DNA of 64,000 nucleotides from Alteribacillus bidgolensis (GCF_002886255.1 NZ_KZ614149.1:2232001-2296000), one strand, 5' to 3'; counted from the stretch's first letter, positions 52,719 through 60,423 are shown. Numbers and translations: made by a program. The notes: a model not told the origin generated them from the sequence alone.

Positions 52719-52871
52719 CGTATCTCCTCCCTATATGCAATGTTTGTTATGATCATTCCCATATGTATTTTCTGCAAAACCTTCAGATATAAAAAAGAAG
52801 GCCAGCTCCGGCTCAGGAATTGCCTCCTATCGTTACAATTGGCAAATTAGATTTTCCTTTTCTTTTCCAAT

Positions 52872-52976
52872 ACTATCCGAATTTACTGATTCACTCGCCG
52901 TTTGTAACGAAATACTATCCACAAAAGTCTTTTTACTCGCTGCTGATCGTCATATACTCGCCAATGCAGCAGTATG
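52872..52976. repeat. 21-nt periodic array 1 (five units)
   Basis: Heptamers ACTATCC, ACTCGCC, ACTATCC, ACTCGCT, ACTCGCC begin at 52872, 52893, 52914, 52935 and 52956, exactly 21 nt apart. Each is preceded by an A/T trinucleotide; the rest of each unit is variable. The first unit nearly equals that of array 3. No gene in 52740-52990 otherwise. Confidence 0.8.
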
Positions 52977-52993
52977 CCGAAAAAAAGAAACCG

Positions 52994-53257
52994 TCACTCA
53001 GACGGTTTTCTTTCATTTAATTGCTGTTCGGCCATTTTTACTAGTTCCCTGACCATTTTCCCACCGATATTGCCGCCGATTTTCCCTGCATCTTTCGCTT
53101 TTATTTCCCCATTATAGCCGTGGTTTATTGTAACACCGTGTTCCTCAGCTGTTTCAAACTTCGCATTCTCTGCATTATTGGCATTAGAGACTTTTGCTTT
53201 TAGTTGATCTAATTGATTTCTCGATTCAGGAACGAGAATCTTGTTTCTTCTCCCCAT
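52994..53257 (-). CDS. Alpha/beta-type small acid-soluble spore protein
   Basis: 87-residue SASP: 'NKILVPESRNQLDQLKAKVSN' start, germination-protease region 'KFETAEEHGVTINHGYNG' and the DNA-binding 'KDAGKIGGNIGGKMVRELVKMAEQQL'. These coat and protect spore DNA and supply amino acids on germination. A linker insertion makes it slightly long. It follows yozQ at 27 bp and probably shares its sigma-G promoter. The stop codon lies inside the terminator hairpin (52985-53013). Confidence 0.93.
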   Translation of the reverse strand: MGRRNKILVPESRNQLDQLKAKVSNANNAENAKFETAEEHGVTINHGYNGEIKAKDAGKIGGNIGGKMVRELVKMAEQQLNERKPSE

Positions 53258-53284
53258 ATAACATTCCTTCTCTCTTTCAATTGG

Positions 53285-53500
53285 TTATTTTCGTTTTAGT
53301 TTTCTTCCTTCATGTGAGACTAAATTGCCGTTTTCATCTACTTCATCTATTGAACCATCAATCGTGCCTTCCGTGTACGTATCAGATACTTGTTCGTGGG
53401 TAGATGCCAATCCCTTTGATGATTGGTCAGTACTTGTATAATCTGAAGGATGATAGGTTTTATCTGCATCTATTTTCGAATGCTGCTGATTATTATTCAT
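53285..53500 (-). CDS. yozQ: YozQ family protein (DUF4025)
   Basis: 71 residues with the DUF4025 core 'YHPSDYTSTDQSSKGLASTH' followed by 'EQVSDTYTEGTID'. Small hydrophilic, probably spore-related, function unknown. GAGGAG ribosome site; upstream of the SASP gene with a sporulation-type promoter. Confidence 0.8.
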   Translation of the reverse strand: MNNNQQHSKIDADKTYHPSDYTSTDQSSKGLASTHEQVSDTYTEGTIDGSIDEVDENGNLVSHEGRKLKRK

Positions 53501-53530
53501 TGCAAAAAACTCCTCTTCCTCATTTACGTT

Positions 53531-53561
53531 TAATATGTGAATCCTGCACTTTTTTTATTCT
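53531..53561 (-). promoter_or_regulatory. Candidate forespore (sigma-G/F) promoter of yozQ-SASP
   Basis: Minus-strand AGAATA (53561-53556) and CATATTA (53537-53531) with an 18-bp spacer, close to the sigma-G pattern TGMATA-N17-18-CATWMTA, 30 bp before yozQ. Confidence 0.5.
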
Positions 53562-53607
53562 TTTTTCCCATACGAAAAGCGGCCATAATTCCGGGGCCCT
53601 TTTCCAT

Positions 53608-55206
53608 TTAATATTGATCAGAAGGATGGGCGATTTCTTCGGCTTGTCTTACTGCTTCAGCTGAATCCTCCGTTCCAATCGGTCCTTTGCTGCCCATTTT
53701 ATCCTTTTGCTTCAACCCTTCTTCTACACGATTTCCATAATTTTCATCACATTTGTAAAATAATTCCACCATCTCATCTTGAATATCTTTCCGGCAAGGT
53801 TTTAATGTATTGACCAAGTTGGATATTAAATCTTCTCTTTCCCACTCACTTAAGCGCCGGTATGTTTCGCCTGCCTGCTCAAAGTTGTTTGTACGGTCAA
53901 TCGGTTCCCGTTTTAAATGCCCTTCCACATAAGGTTCGTGTTCTTTGCCTGGATTCTCAGCTTCTTTCAGTCCAGCAATCAACGAAGGTTCGTAATTCAC
54001 ATGCGGATTGTCATGTTCTCCATAATCCGTTCTAAAATCCATTTGTCCACCATGCTGGTTGGTTGCAGGCTTATGTTTAGGTTTATTAATGGGAAGCTGT
54101 AAATAGTTACTGCCCACCCGGTATCTTTGTGTATCCGAATAGGAAAAGGTCCGGCCTTGCAGCAGTTTATCATCTGAAAAGTCAAGTCCGTCTACAAGGA
54201 CACCGGTACCAAATGCGGCTTGTTCTACTTCAGCATGAAAATCATCCGGATTTTTATTTAACACCATTTTTCCAACAGGATGCCATGGAAAGTCGTCTTT
54301 GTACCACAGCTTCGTAGGGTCTAACGGATCAAATTCAAGTTCTGGATGTTCATCGTCAGTCATGATTTGTACATACAGTTCCCATTCCGGGTAATCTCCT
54401 TTTTCAATCGCTTCAAATAAATCCTGCGTAGCGTGGTTGAAATTTTTGCCCTGTATTTCTTCGGCTTCCTTTTGCGTTAAATTTTTAATGCCCTGTTTGG
54501 GTTCCCAATGGTATTTCACGAGAACCGATTCCCCTTGTTCATTAATCCATTTATACGTATTTACGCCAGAACCTTGCATTTCACGATAGTTAGCTGGAAT
54601 ACCCCACGGGGAAAATAAAAAAGTAATCATGTGCATCGCTTCTGGAGATTGAGAAATAAAATCAAAAATACGCTCTCCGTCTTGTATGTTTGTCACCGGA
54701 TCTGGCTGAAAGGCATGAACAAAATCAGGGAATTTAATAGGATCACGGATAAAAAATATTTTTAAATTGTTTCCCACTAAATCCCAGTTGCCATCTTCTG
54801 TGTAAAATTTCACAGCAAATCCTCTTGGATCGCGCAGTGTTTCGGGTGAATGTTTTCCGTGATTCACTGTAGAAAAACGAACAAACACCGGCGTTTGCTT
54901 TCCTTTTTCTTGAAAAAGTTTAGCTCTCGTATATTTGGAGATCGGTTCATCTCCCACTTTCCCATATGCTTCAAAATAACCATGCGCTCCTGCTCCGCGT
55001 GCGTGAACAATACGTTCCGGTACTTTTTCCCGGTCAAAATGACTGATTTTTTCAAGGAAATCATAGTTTTCCAAAGTAGTTGGGCCGCGGTTGCCTACTG
55101 TTCGCGTATTTTGATTATCCGTCACTGGATGCCCCTGCTGGTTCGTTAACGTTTCTTCTTTTTGGTCATACTTGTGTAAACTTTTTTTATTTTTTTGTTC
55201 ATCCAT
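53608..55206 (-). CDS. Heme catalase
   Basis: 532-residue monofunctional catalase. Catalytic His68 in 'RIVHARGAGAHGYFE', distal Asn in 'NWDLVGNN', heme-ligand Tyr in 'RTFSYSDTQRYRVGSNY'. 'RFSTVNHGKHSPETLRDPRG' is the clade of larger-type KatB-like small-subunit catalases, unlike B. subtilis KatA/KatX ('TVAGSRGS...'). The N-terminus is polar and Gln-rich. Upstream of yozQ and the SASP gene, so a spore role is possible but its own promoter was not identified. AGGGGG ribosome site. Confidence 0.95.
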   Translation of the reverse strand: MDEQKNKKSLHKYDQKEETLTNQQGHPVTDNQNTRTVGNRGPTTLENYDFLEKISHFDREKVPERIVHARGAGAHGYFEAYGKVGDEPISKYTRAKLFQEKGKQTPVFVRFSTVNHGKHSPETLRDPRGFAVKFYTEDGNWDLVGNNLKIFFIRDPIKFPDFVHAFQPDPVTNIQDGERIFDFISQSPEAMHMITFLFSPWGIPANYREMQGSGVNTYKWINEQGESVLVKYHWEPKQGIKNLTQKEAEEIQGKNFNHATQDLFEAIEKGDYPEWELYVQIMTDDEHPELEFDPLDPTKLWYKDDFPWHPVGKMVLNKNPDDFHAEVEQAAFGTGVLVDGLDFSDDKLLQGRTFSYSDTQRYRVGSNYLQLPINKPKHKPATNQHGGQMDFRTDYGEHDNPHVNYEPSLIAGLKEAENPGKEHEPYVEGHLKREPIDRTNNFEQAGETYRRLSEWEREDLISNLVNTLKPCRKDIQDEMVELFYKCDENYGNRVEEGLKQKDKMGSKGPIGTEDSAEAVRQAEEIAHPSDQY

Positions 55207-55349
55207 TATTTTGTCCCCCTTTCTCTATCCATTCTTTCCAATAAAAACTAATATATGTAATTCTTACAAATCCCGATCTTGCTCCTTTTCTGGTTAAATC
55301 AGCTACGAGCTAGGAATGTCGCGGTTCATTATATGGAATTTTTTCAAAT

Positions 55350-55453
55350 ACTCGCCGATTTTGAGATTTACTCGCCGTTCGTGGACGAATACTAGCCGAA
55401 AGTTGCCAAATACTATCCTAACAACAGAAAATACTCGCCAATACAAGCGGAAA
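55350..55453. repeat. 21-nt periodic array 2 (five units)
   Basis: ACTCGCC, ACTCGCC, ACTAGCC, ACTATCC, ACTCGCC at 55350, 55370, 55391, 55412 and 55433 (20, 21, 21, 21 nt). Variable remainder. Read on the minus strand the period gives heptads like R-I-V-F-x-x-x, but without start or ribosome site. Confidence 0.8.
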
Positions 55454-55525
55454 AGCCTTCCCGAATGAGATGATGGAAAAATGGAAGATGATAAAGAGCC
55501 CATGGTTAGAATTTGTTTGACTGGG

Positions 55526-55549
55526 AAGACGGATGAGGTCCGTCTTTTT
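55526..55549 (+). terminator. Isolated terminator between arrays 2 and 3
   Basis: AAGACGGA/TCCGTCTT hairpin followed by T5 on the plus strand. No gene was recognised upstream of it; the rest of 55454-55730 shows nothing I can name. Confidence 0.65.
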
Positions 55550-55730
55550 AGAAAGAGAAGATAAATAGTAGTCAATAGACTGTATGTCTCGATATCCCGC
55601 ACAACTTTTTGCAAATTTGTTCTATAACTTGCTTCTGAAAGCTTTTATTTTATGTATTTTAGTGGTCATTGCGGTTCTTTTTTAATCGATGCACTCGCTT
55701 CCTTTATATAATTTCCATTTAATATCCAAT

Positions 55731-55835
55731 ACTATCCGAATTTGCTGATTTACTCGCCGATCAGAGCAAAATACTATCCGAAAATATTCATTTACTCGCC
55801 GATAATCACCAAATACTCGCCAAACGTTAAACAAA
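55731..55835. repeat. 21-nt periodic array 3 (five units)
   Basis: ACTATCC, ACTCGCC, ACTATCC, ACTCGCC, ACTCGCC at 55731, 55752, 55773, 55794 and 55815, exactly 21 nt apart, in the same alternating order as array 1. The sequence around unit 1 (CCAATACTATCCGAATTT) is shared with array 1. Confidence 0.82.
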
Positions 55836-55870
55836 GAATTAGAGCCTCTGCTCCAACCTTTAACAAAGAT

Positions 55871-55905
55871 AAAAGACAATTCACCTACACCGGCAAATTG
55901 TCTTT
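55871..55905 (-). terminator. Terminator of the YhfK-like gene
   Basis: AAAAGACAATT/AATTGTCTTT hairpin with T-rich continuation on the minus strand, 13 bp beyond the stop codon. Confidence 0.8.
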
Positions 55906-55917
55906 CACGGACAGCAT

Positions 55918-56568
55918 TTAAATTGAATGTATTGCATCCTTAATAGGCTTCGTTCCAGTCACTACCTGAAATTCCTTTCCGATCGTTGTCTCATTTTCAA
56001 GACTGGCCACGATGACTTCAGCCACGTCCTCTCTAGGAACTTCACCTCGCTCCACTTCGGACGCTGCCTCCACTTGACCGGTTCCTTTATCATTTGTCAG
56101 CCGGCCAGGATGTATAATCGTATAATCCAAGTCCGTCTGCTTCAACCACTCATCCGCATAATGCTTTGCTGCAACGTACGGTGCAAAGGACGAAGAAGCA
56201 GCCTGGATGGCTTCACGTCTCGTGTCAAACGAACTAATCATGATAAACCGTTTCACGCCAGCAGCTTTAGCTGCTTCAATGGTTTTTACAGCACCATCCA
56301 AATCAATTAAAATGGTTTTGTCTTTCCCTGTGTGCGGCCCTGAACCTGCTGTGAATATAATGGCGTCGACTCCCTCAGCAGCTTTTGCAATGGTTTCGAT
56401 GTCCTCTTCCAGATCTACCACTACAGTTTCCGCTCCCAGCTTTTCAAAAAAAGAGGCTTGCTCCTGGTTACGAATCATTGCTTTTGCTTTCAGACTGTTA
56501 CTATCCTGAATAAATGAAACAAGATGTTTTCCAATTTGGCCATTTGCTCCAACAACAAGAACTTTCAA
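55918..56568 (-). CDS. NAD(P)-binding SDR-like protein (YhfK type)
   Basis: 216-residue atypical short-chain dehydrogenase: Rossmann 'VLVVGANGQIGKHLV', 'DAIIFTAGSG', 'FIMISSFDTRR', 'YVAAKHYADEWLKQTDLDYTIIHPGRLTND'. The Y-x-x-x-K pair is present. Such proteins act on unknown small substrates or sense redox state. The TTG at 56568 (GAAAGGG 8 nt upstream, start M-K-V-L-V-V-G) is preferred to the GTG at 56577. A decayed MerR regulator lies upstream, possibly its former controller. Confidence 0.88.
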   Translation of the reverse strand: MKVLVVGANGQIGKHLVSFIQDSNSLKAKAMIRNQEQASFFEKLGAETVVVDLEEDIETIAKAAEGVDAIIFTAGSGPHTGKDKTILIDLDGAVKTIEAAKAAGVKRFIMISSFDTRREAIQAASSSFAPYVAAKHYADEWLKQTDLDYTIIHPGRLTNDKGTGQVEAASEVERGEVPREDVAEVIVASLENETTIGKEFQVVTGTKPIKDAIHSI

Positions 56569-56693
56569 TGCCTTCACCCTTTCTAAGTAAACTAAATCAG
56601 ACTTTAATTATCGTTAACTTTATTGTAAATTGAAAAAAAGAAGATGTCTAAAATTACGGCCGCTTATCCGAATTATTTTTTAAAACCTCTCAA

Positions 56694-56875
56694 TCAGCTA
56701 AGAAGAAAATCATCATCAAAGCCAAATACTCCTAATTCATTAACCTCATTCTTTGCATTTTTTTATAATTTGCCATGCAAAAGTGAGAGAATCCGGCGGG
56801 AAGTCCTCTATTATGAGTATAACCAGGTGGAGTAACAGCTGTACCAAGTAATTCTTCTAATTCTGAACATTTCAT
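56694..56875 (-). pseudogene. Frameshifted short coding remnant
   Basis: A 47-codon frame from ATG 56875 ('MKCSELEELLGTAVTPPGYT', then 'SHFCMANYKKMQRMR') is continued in the next frame by 'VNELGVFGFDDDFLLS' to 56694, suggesting a 1-nt frameshift. No ribosome site. Family unknown; between the SDR gene and the MerR remnant. Confidence 0.35.
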
Positions 56876-56937
56876 TGTTTTGCTTGGAGAAATGCCTAGA
56901 TTTATTTTTTATAGAAGGGTCATTTCCAGTCTATTTT

Positions 56938-57382
56938 TTAAATTATCTCCAGCTCATGTGCTTCTACAGATTTCTTCTCCGTTCTTTTTCTTTTAACAAA
57001 CTTCTCGTAGAGCTCTTCCTTTTTGTTTTTTTCTAAATTGCTTTGATAAAAATCAATCTTTGTATTCAGCAGGTCTAAGTTTTTGATACGTTTCCAGTTT
57101 TTTCATTACATTAACCCTATGGTCAATAAAAATGCCTATTAATTCAACAGTGCCTTCATCACCTAATTCCCATAGCTCTTTATACCTTTTCAAATCTATT
57201 AAAGACATTCCCGTTTCTTTTATGTTCAATAAAAATTCTTCCCACAGCTTATTTTCTTCTGTATATTGCCGGATATTATTTTTATCCCGCTTTGGTGTCA
57301 CTAATTCTTCTTTTTCGTAAAATCTCAGCGTATGCTAGCTTATCCCTATCGTTTTTACCAGCTCCCCTATACGGTATGTCAC
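56938..57382 (-). pseudogene. MerR-family regulator with nonsense codon and frameshift
   Basis: From a GTG at 57382 the frame reads 'TYRIGELVKTIGIS', then TAG, then 'HTLRFYEKEELVTPKR': a MerR winged-helix domain broken by an amber codon inside the recognition helix. The frame continues through 'NIRQYTEENKLWEEFLLNIK', 'TGMSLIDLKRYKELWELG' and 'FIDHRVNVMKKLETYQK'. There one extra A shifts the frame; the true end ('LDLLNTKIDFYQSNLEKN...HELEII') lies in the next frame to a stop at 56938. The effector domain is the YraB/AdhR-like type without Cys ligands. Its operator is intact. Confidence 0.85.
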
Positions 57383-57446
57383 TCTTTTATACCTCGCTTT
57401 ATACGATTAATAAGTTTCTTTGTAAGTCTTATCAGCTTACATTTAA

Positions 57447-57477
57447 ACCATACTACTTAGAGTTAACTCTAAGTCAA
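57447..57477 (-). promoter_or_regulatory. MerR-type promoter with palindromic operator
   Basis: Minus-strand TTGACT (57477-57472) and TATGGT (57452-57447) with a 19-bp spacer, the overlong spacing MerR proteins correct. ACTTAGAGTTAACTCTAAGT, a perfect 20-bp palindrome, fills the spacer (57455-57474). It drives the merR remnant itself. Confidence 0.8.
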
Positions 57478-57655
57478 TCAAAACTAGGCAGCTTTCACAG
57501 GTATGTAGACGTGGGCGCGGGCAGAACATGTGCACCGCTTTTTCTCTCGGTTCAATGCTGGAGCTGTTTGTTCTTTTAATCAACTGTTGACGTGTTCGAA
57601 GGTATACGTTCTTTATGTGAATGTAATAATGTATTTGATAAAAGTCATGTAAAAA

Positions 57656-57690
57656 CAAATAAACTTCCATAATCAGAAGTTTATTTCCTT
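57656..57690 (+). terminator. Isolated terminator
   Basis: AAATAAACTTC/GAAGTTTATTT hairpin then CCTTTTTA on the plus strand. No gene is recognised in 57478-57655 or in 57691-57986, both AT-rich; a GGAGGTA/TACCTCC-like short palindrome at about 57898-57920 is the only other structure. Confidence 0.6.
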
Positions 57691-57986
57691 TTTAGGTCGA
57701 ATATGTTAGATAGATTGAGTTTATATCGGTGGTTATTAAGAAAACGGAAATGAATGAAAATAAACCTGTTACAGGAAAACACCTTTTATTCTAGAATGTG
57801 AATCCCTTATTTATATCTATTATTATGAATTGTAACAACGTCGTGCCGTTACGGCTCTATAAATAGTAAACTGATTATTTGCAGCTTATAATCAATGTGG
57901 AGGTAATGTATAAACCTCCTACTTCAATAACTTTGTAAGAAAAAATCGTATATAACCACTATAATTTTTCCAGACAAAGTAGACTG

Positions 57987-58247
57987 TCAATCACTTCCTG
58001 TAATAATCAAATCATCAAAAACGATTCCAATTATTTGCTCTGAAGACACTTCCGTCCCCTTTTTAACGTAGAGAGTTTGGATGGTCCCACTGACCCCTAT
58101 ATTAACTACTTCGGTTTTTCCACACTTATTTCGAATCTTGGCTATTTCTTCCCATTCATATACGTAGTCGTCTGGCTTCACGCACACACTTTCCACTTTC
58201 CCATCACATGGACTATGTATGGAAGCACAAGGTCTCGTTTTTTCCAT
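57987..58247 (-). CDS. Biotinyl/lipoyl-like barrel-sandwich protein
   Basis: 86 residues forming one swivelling-domain-like fold: 'IHSPCDGKVESVCVKPDDYV' and the symmetric half 'GVSGTIQTLYVKKGTEVSSEQIIGIV'. The turn between the halves reads 'RNKCGKTEVV', lacking the biotin M-K-M or lipoyl D-K-A motif, so post-translational modification is doubtful. AAGGAGGG decides the ATG at 58247. It directly follows a small membrane-protein gene broken at codon 3, with which it formed an operon. Confidence 0.7.
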   Translation of the reverse strand: MEKTRPCASIHSPCDGKVESVCVKPDDYVYEWEEIAKIRNKCGKTEVVNIGVSGTIQTLYVKKGTEVSSEQIIGIVFDDLIITGSD

Positions 58248-58259
58248 CAATATCCCTCC

Positions 58260-58400
58260 TTAGAAACCTTTAGTCACGGTGGGATTTCTCTCCTCAAGAG
58301 TAGATACTCTTTTAAGTGACTTTAGTACTGAGTAACCGTTGAGCAGCAATAATATTGTAAAAGGTGGTGCTGCCACGATCGCTACTATTTTTTACTTCAT
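58260..58400 (-). pseudogene. Small membrane protein gene with a stop at codon 3
   Basis: AGGAGG, 5 nt, then ATG AAG TAA, and in the same frame 'KIVAIVAAPPFTILLLLNGY' and 'SLKRVSTLEERNPTVTKGF' to a TAA at 58260. Without the third-codon stop this is a normal 46-residue protein with one membrane helix, in operon with the lipoyl-like gene 12 bp on. Either a nonsense mutation, re-initiation at the in-frame GTG (codon 9), or a programmed event. Confidence 0.65.
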
Positions 58401-58542
58401 CCAGTCCTCCTGCGAGTAAAAAACAATAGTATAACCTTCAAGTATAGCTACCCAGGAAATCTTTAGTTGTTTAGTAGGATTTAGTTTTCTCCATTACTTA
58501 ACCTGCATAAGACGTTCCTGTCTCTTCTCAAACGCCTGCGTA

Positions 58543-59700
58543 TTAGTATACATCGCGCTGATAACGTTTTTCTTTTTTCATGTTGTTAAGGTATTCTTCT
58601 GCTTGTTCAGCACTTATTCCGCCCTCTTTTTCGATAATCTCAAGGAGTGCATTGTGAACGTCTTTGGCCATTTTATTCTTATCACCACAGACGTAAAAAT
58701 ATGCACCGTTTTCCAGCCATTCGAATAATTCTTTGCTGTTTTCAAGCATGCGGTGCTGCACGTACACTTTTTGGCCGATATCACGTGAAAAGGCGAGATC
58801 TAATTTTGTGAGCACCCCATCATTTAACCATTGATTCCATTCATTTTTATAAAGGAAATCTGTTTCATAATGCTGCTCACCGAAAAACATCCATGCTTTT
58901 CCTCCAGCTTGTTTTACTTCTAGCTCTTGCATAAAGGAACGGAATGGCGCGACACCAGTTCCCGGACCGACCATGATGATCGGTGTTTCACGATCTTCTG
59001 GAAGGAAAAAGTGTTTGTTTGGCTGCACGTAAAGGGACACTTTATCCCCTGGCTTCACCCGCTCGGCACAATAAACAGAGCAAACCCCTTTTCGTTCACG
59101 TCCGTTTGCTTTATAACGAACCGCACCGATTGTTAAATGAACTTCACCCGGTACCGCGGCAAGACTGCTCGCAATCGAATAAAGACGCGGCCCCTTTTTA
59201 CGGAGAATGGAAACGACATCTTGCACGGGAACATCTTGTAAATTGTACTCCCGAATCAAATCGAGCAAGTCTCGGCCTACCATATATTCTTTTAATTCCG
59301 CTTTATTTTCAGATCCTAAAAGCTCATCAATTTTCTCGCTCTCTACGAGTCTTCCTAACTTTTTCAAAATCGCTTTCGTCACATCGGTAATATCCAATTG
59401 TGTTAAAAGCGCTTTCTTAAGAGGATACGTTTCTTCCTCTCTTCCCGCTTTAACCGTCACTTGTTCTTCTGGATCCCAATTCGTTTCTTCCAAAATCATA
59501 TCGACAAGTTCTGGATCATTTTCTGGATAAATCGCAATCGTGTCCCCTGGTTCATAAGAAAGCCCAGAATCTTCTAAGGTAAGTTCAAGGTGACGGGTTT
59601 CTTTGTTTGAACCTGGTCCATTCAAATTAATATTTTCAAGCACTTCTGCTGGAAACGGATTTTGCCTTGAGTACACTGTTTGCCTTTTTTCAGTTTGCAA
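58543..59700 (-). CDS. CysJ-type FAD/NADPH reductase lacking the flavodoxin domain
   Basis: 385 residues matching only the C-terminal part of sulfite reductase flavoprotein: connecting FAD domain ('ETRHLELTLEDSGLSYEPGD', 'RLYSIASS', 'GVCSVYCAERV') and NADPH domain ('MVGPGTGVAPFRSFM', 'YVCGDKNKMAKDVHNALLEI', C-terminal 'RYQRDVY'). The N-terminal FMN-flavodoxin domain (about 200 residues) is absent, and upstream DNA has no trace of it. The TTG start has GAGGTGA at good spacing, so it is a designed short form. No cysI neighbour. Electron acceptor unknown; sulfite reductase or a separate flavodoxin are candidates. Confidence 0.88.
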   Translation of the reverse strand: MQTEKRQTVYSRQNPFPAEVLENINLNGPGSNKETRHLELTLEDSGLSYEPGDTIAIYPENDPELVDMILEETNWDPEEQVTVKAGREEETYPLKKALLTQLDITDVTKAILKKLGRLVESEKIDELLGSENKAELKEYMVGRDLLDLIREYNLQDVPVQDVVSILRKKGPRLYSIASSLAAVPGEVHLTIGAVRYKANGRERKGVCSVYCAERVKPGDKVSLYVQPNKHFFLPEDRETPIIMVGPGTGVAPFRSFMQELEVKQAGGKAWMFFGEQHYETDFLYKNEWNQWLNDGVLTKLDLAFSRDIGQKVYVQHRMLENSKELFEWLENGAYFYVCGDKNKMAKDVHNALLEIIEKEGGISAEQAEEYLNNMKKEKRYQRDVY

Positions 59701-59834
59701 TACTATTCACCTCACAAAAGAAAATGTATACTAGTTTTGTATGATTGCAAATCTAATATCTTCCCTCGATTCGCGCACCGACAGAAGTCGATTAGTTTCA
59801 TTATATAAGCATGGTCCCTTCACTCAAAAATCCT

Positions 59835-60017
59835 CTATTGCTTCATCATCTGTAGCTGTATTTTCGAAGCCATTATTTCTTCATTATTAACTAAAATATC
59901 TTCTACAATCTTGTCTTTGAAAGCATTTCAGAGATCTTGATATTTTAATGATCGCGATTTCTTAATCACAGTATAATCCATTTCATAGTTTTTGTAAATA
60001 TCAAATTTTTCGATTAT
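59835..60017 (-). pseudogene. Coding remnant with internal stop
   Basis: In one frame: 'EKFDIYKNYEMDYTVIKK', 'SLKYQDL', TGA, 'AFKDKIVEDILVNNEEIMASK' and 'IQLQMMKQ' to TAG. Protein-like helical composition, but interrupted and lacking a ribosome site. Family not recognised. Confidence 0.4.
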
Positions 60018-60078
60018 TTACTGAGATTACCTTTTCAATGTATTATCTACATTATCAAAGAAACTCCTAATGTCGATA

Positions 60079-60195
60079 TCAACCACAGAGTGGAGTTGCG
60101 CCTAACAACTCCCATCCAAAACGCGAAGTATAGGCCTCTGTCATTAAAGGCGTGAATATTAATGGATAACTATCAAGGTCAAGGGCGGTATATAG
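60079..60195 (-). pseudogene. Short coding remnant
   Basis: A 38-codon stop-bounded frame reading 'LDLDSYPLIFTPLMTEAY' and 'SRFGWELLGATPLCG', richer in G+C than its surroundings and protein-like, without a start. Probably a fragment of a lost gene; family unknown. The rest of 59701-60423 shows nothing. Confidence 0.35.
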
Positions 60196-60423
60196 CTAGC
60201 GTTTTCAACTTGTTCAGTTTTAAAAATTGTGTTATTATCATAATAAAGTTTGAGATCGTGATCATAAATTTTATTGTGATAATATTACTTACGAAATTAA
60301 CTCGAATAATTAATATATTACACGTTTTATGTTAAATGCGTAATATATAATTTGATTTATCTTTTACTATTGGACGCACAGTCCATTAATGACTTTTTTG
60401 GTTTAAACAGGGAGGAAAACTTA

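Noticed and set aside
53576..53604. Strong terminator after the catalase gene
   Set aside because: A GGCC-based hairpin with AAAA/TTTT ends exists but contains a bulge and no clean T run; too weak to list as a terminator.
52872..55835. CRISPR array interpretation of the regular repeats
   Set aside because: Units are only 21 nt with 10-12 conserved bases, five units each, and no cas genes are present; real arrays have 24-40 nt repeats and similar spacers.
55303..55879. Minus-strand frames over arrays 2 and 3 as proteins
   Set aside because: The frames are by-products of the 21-nt period; they lack ribosome sites, and array 1 in the equivalent frame is interrupted by stops.
56644..56835. 63-codon plus-strand frame near 56.7 kb
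   Set aside because: It lies opposite the better-supported minus-strand remnant, has biased Lys/Ser composition and no neighbour support.
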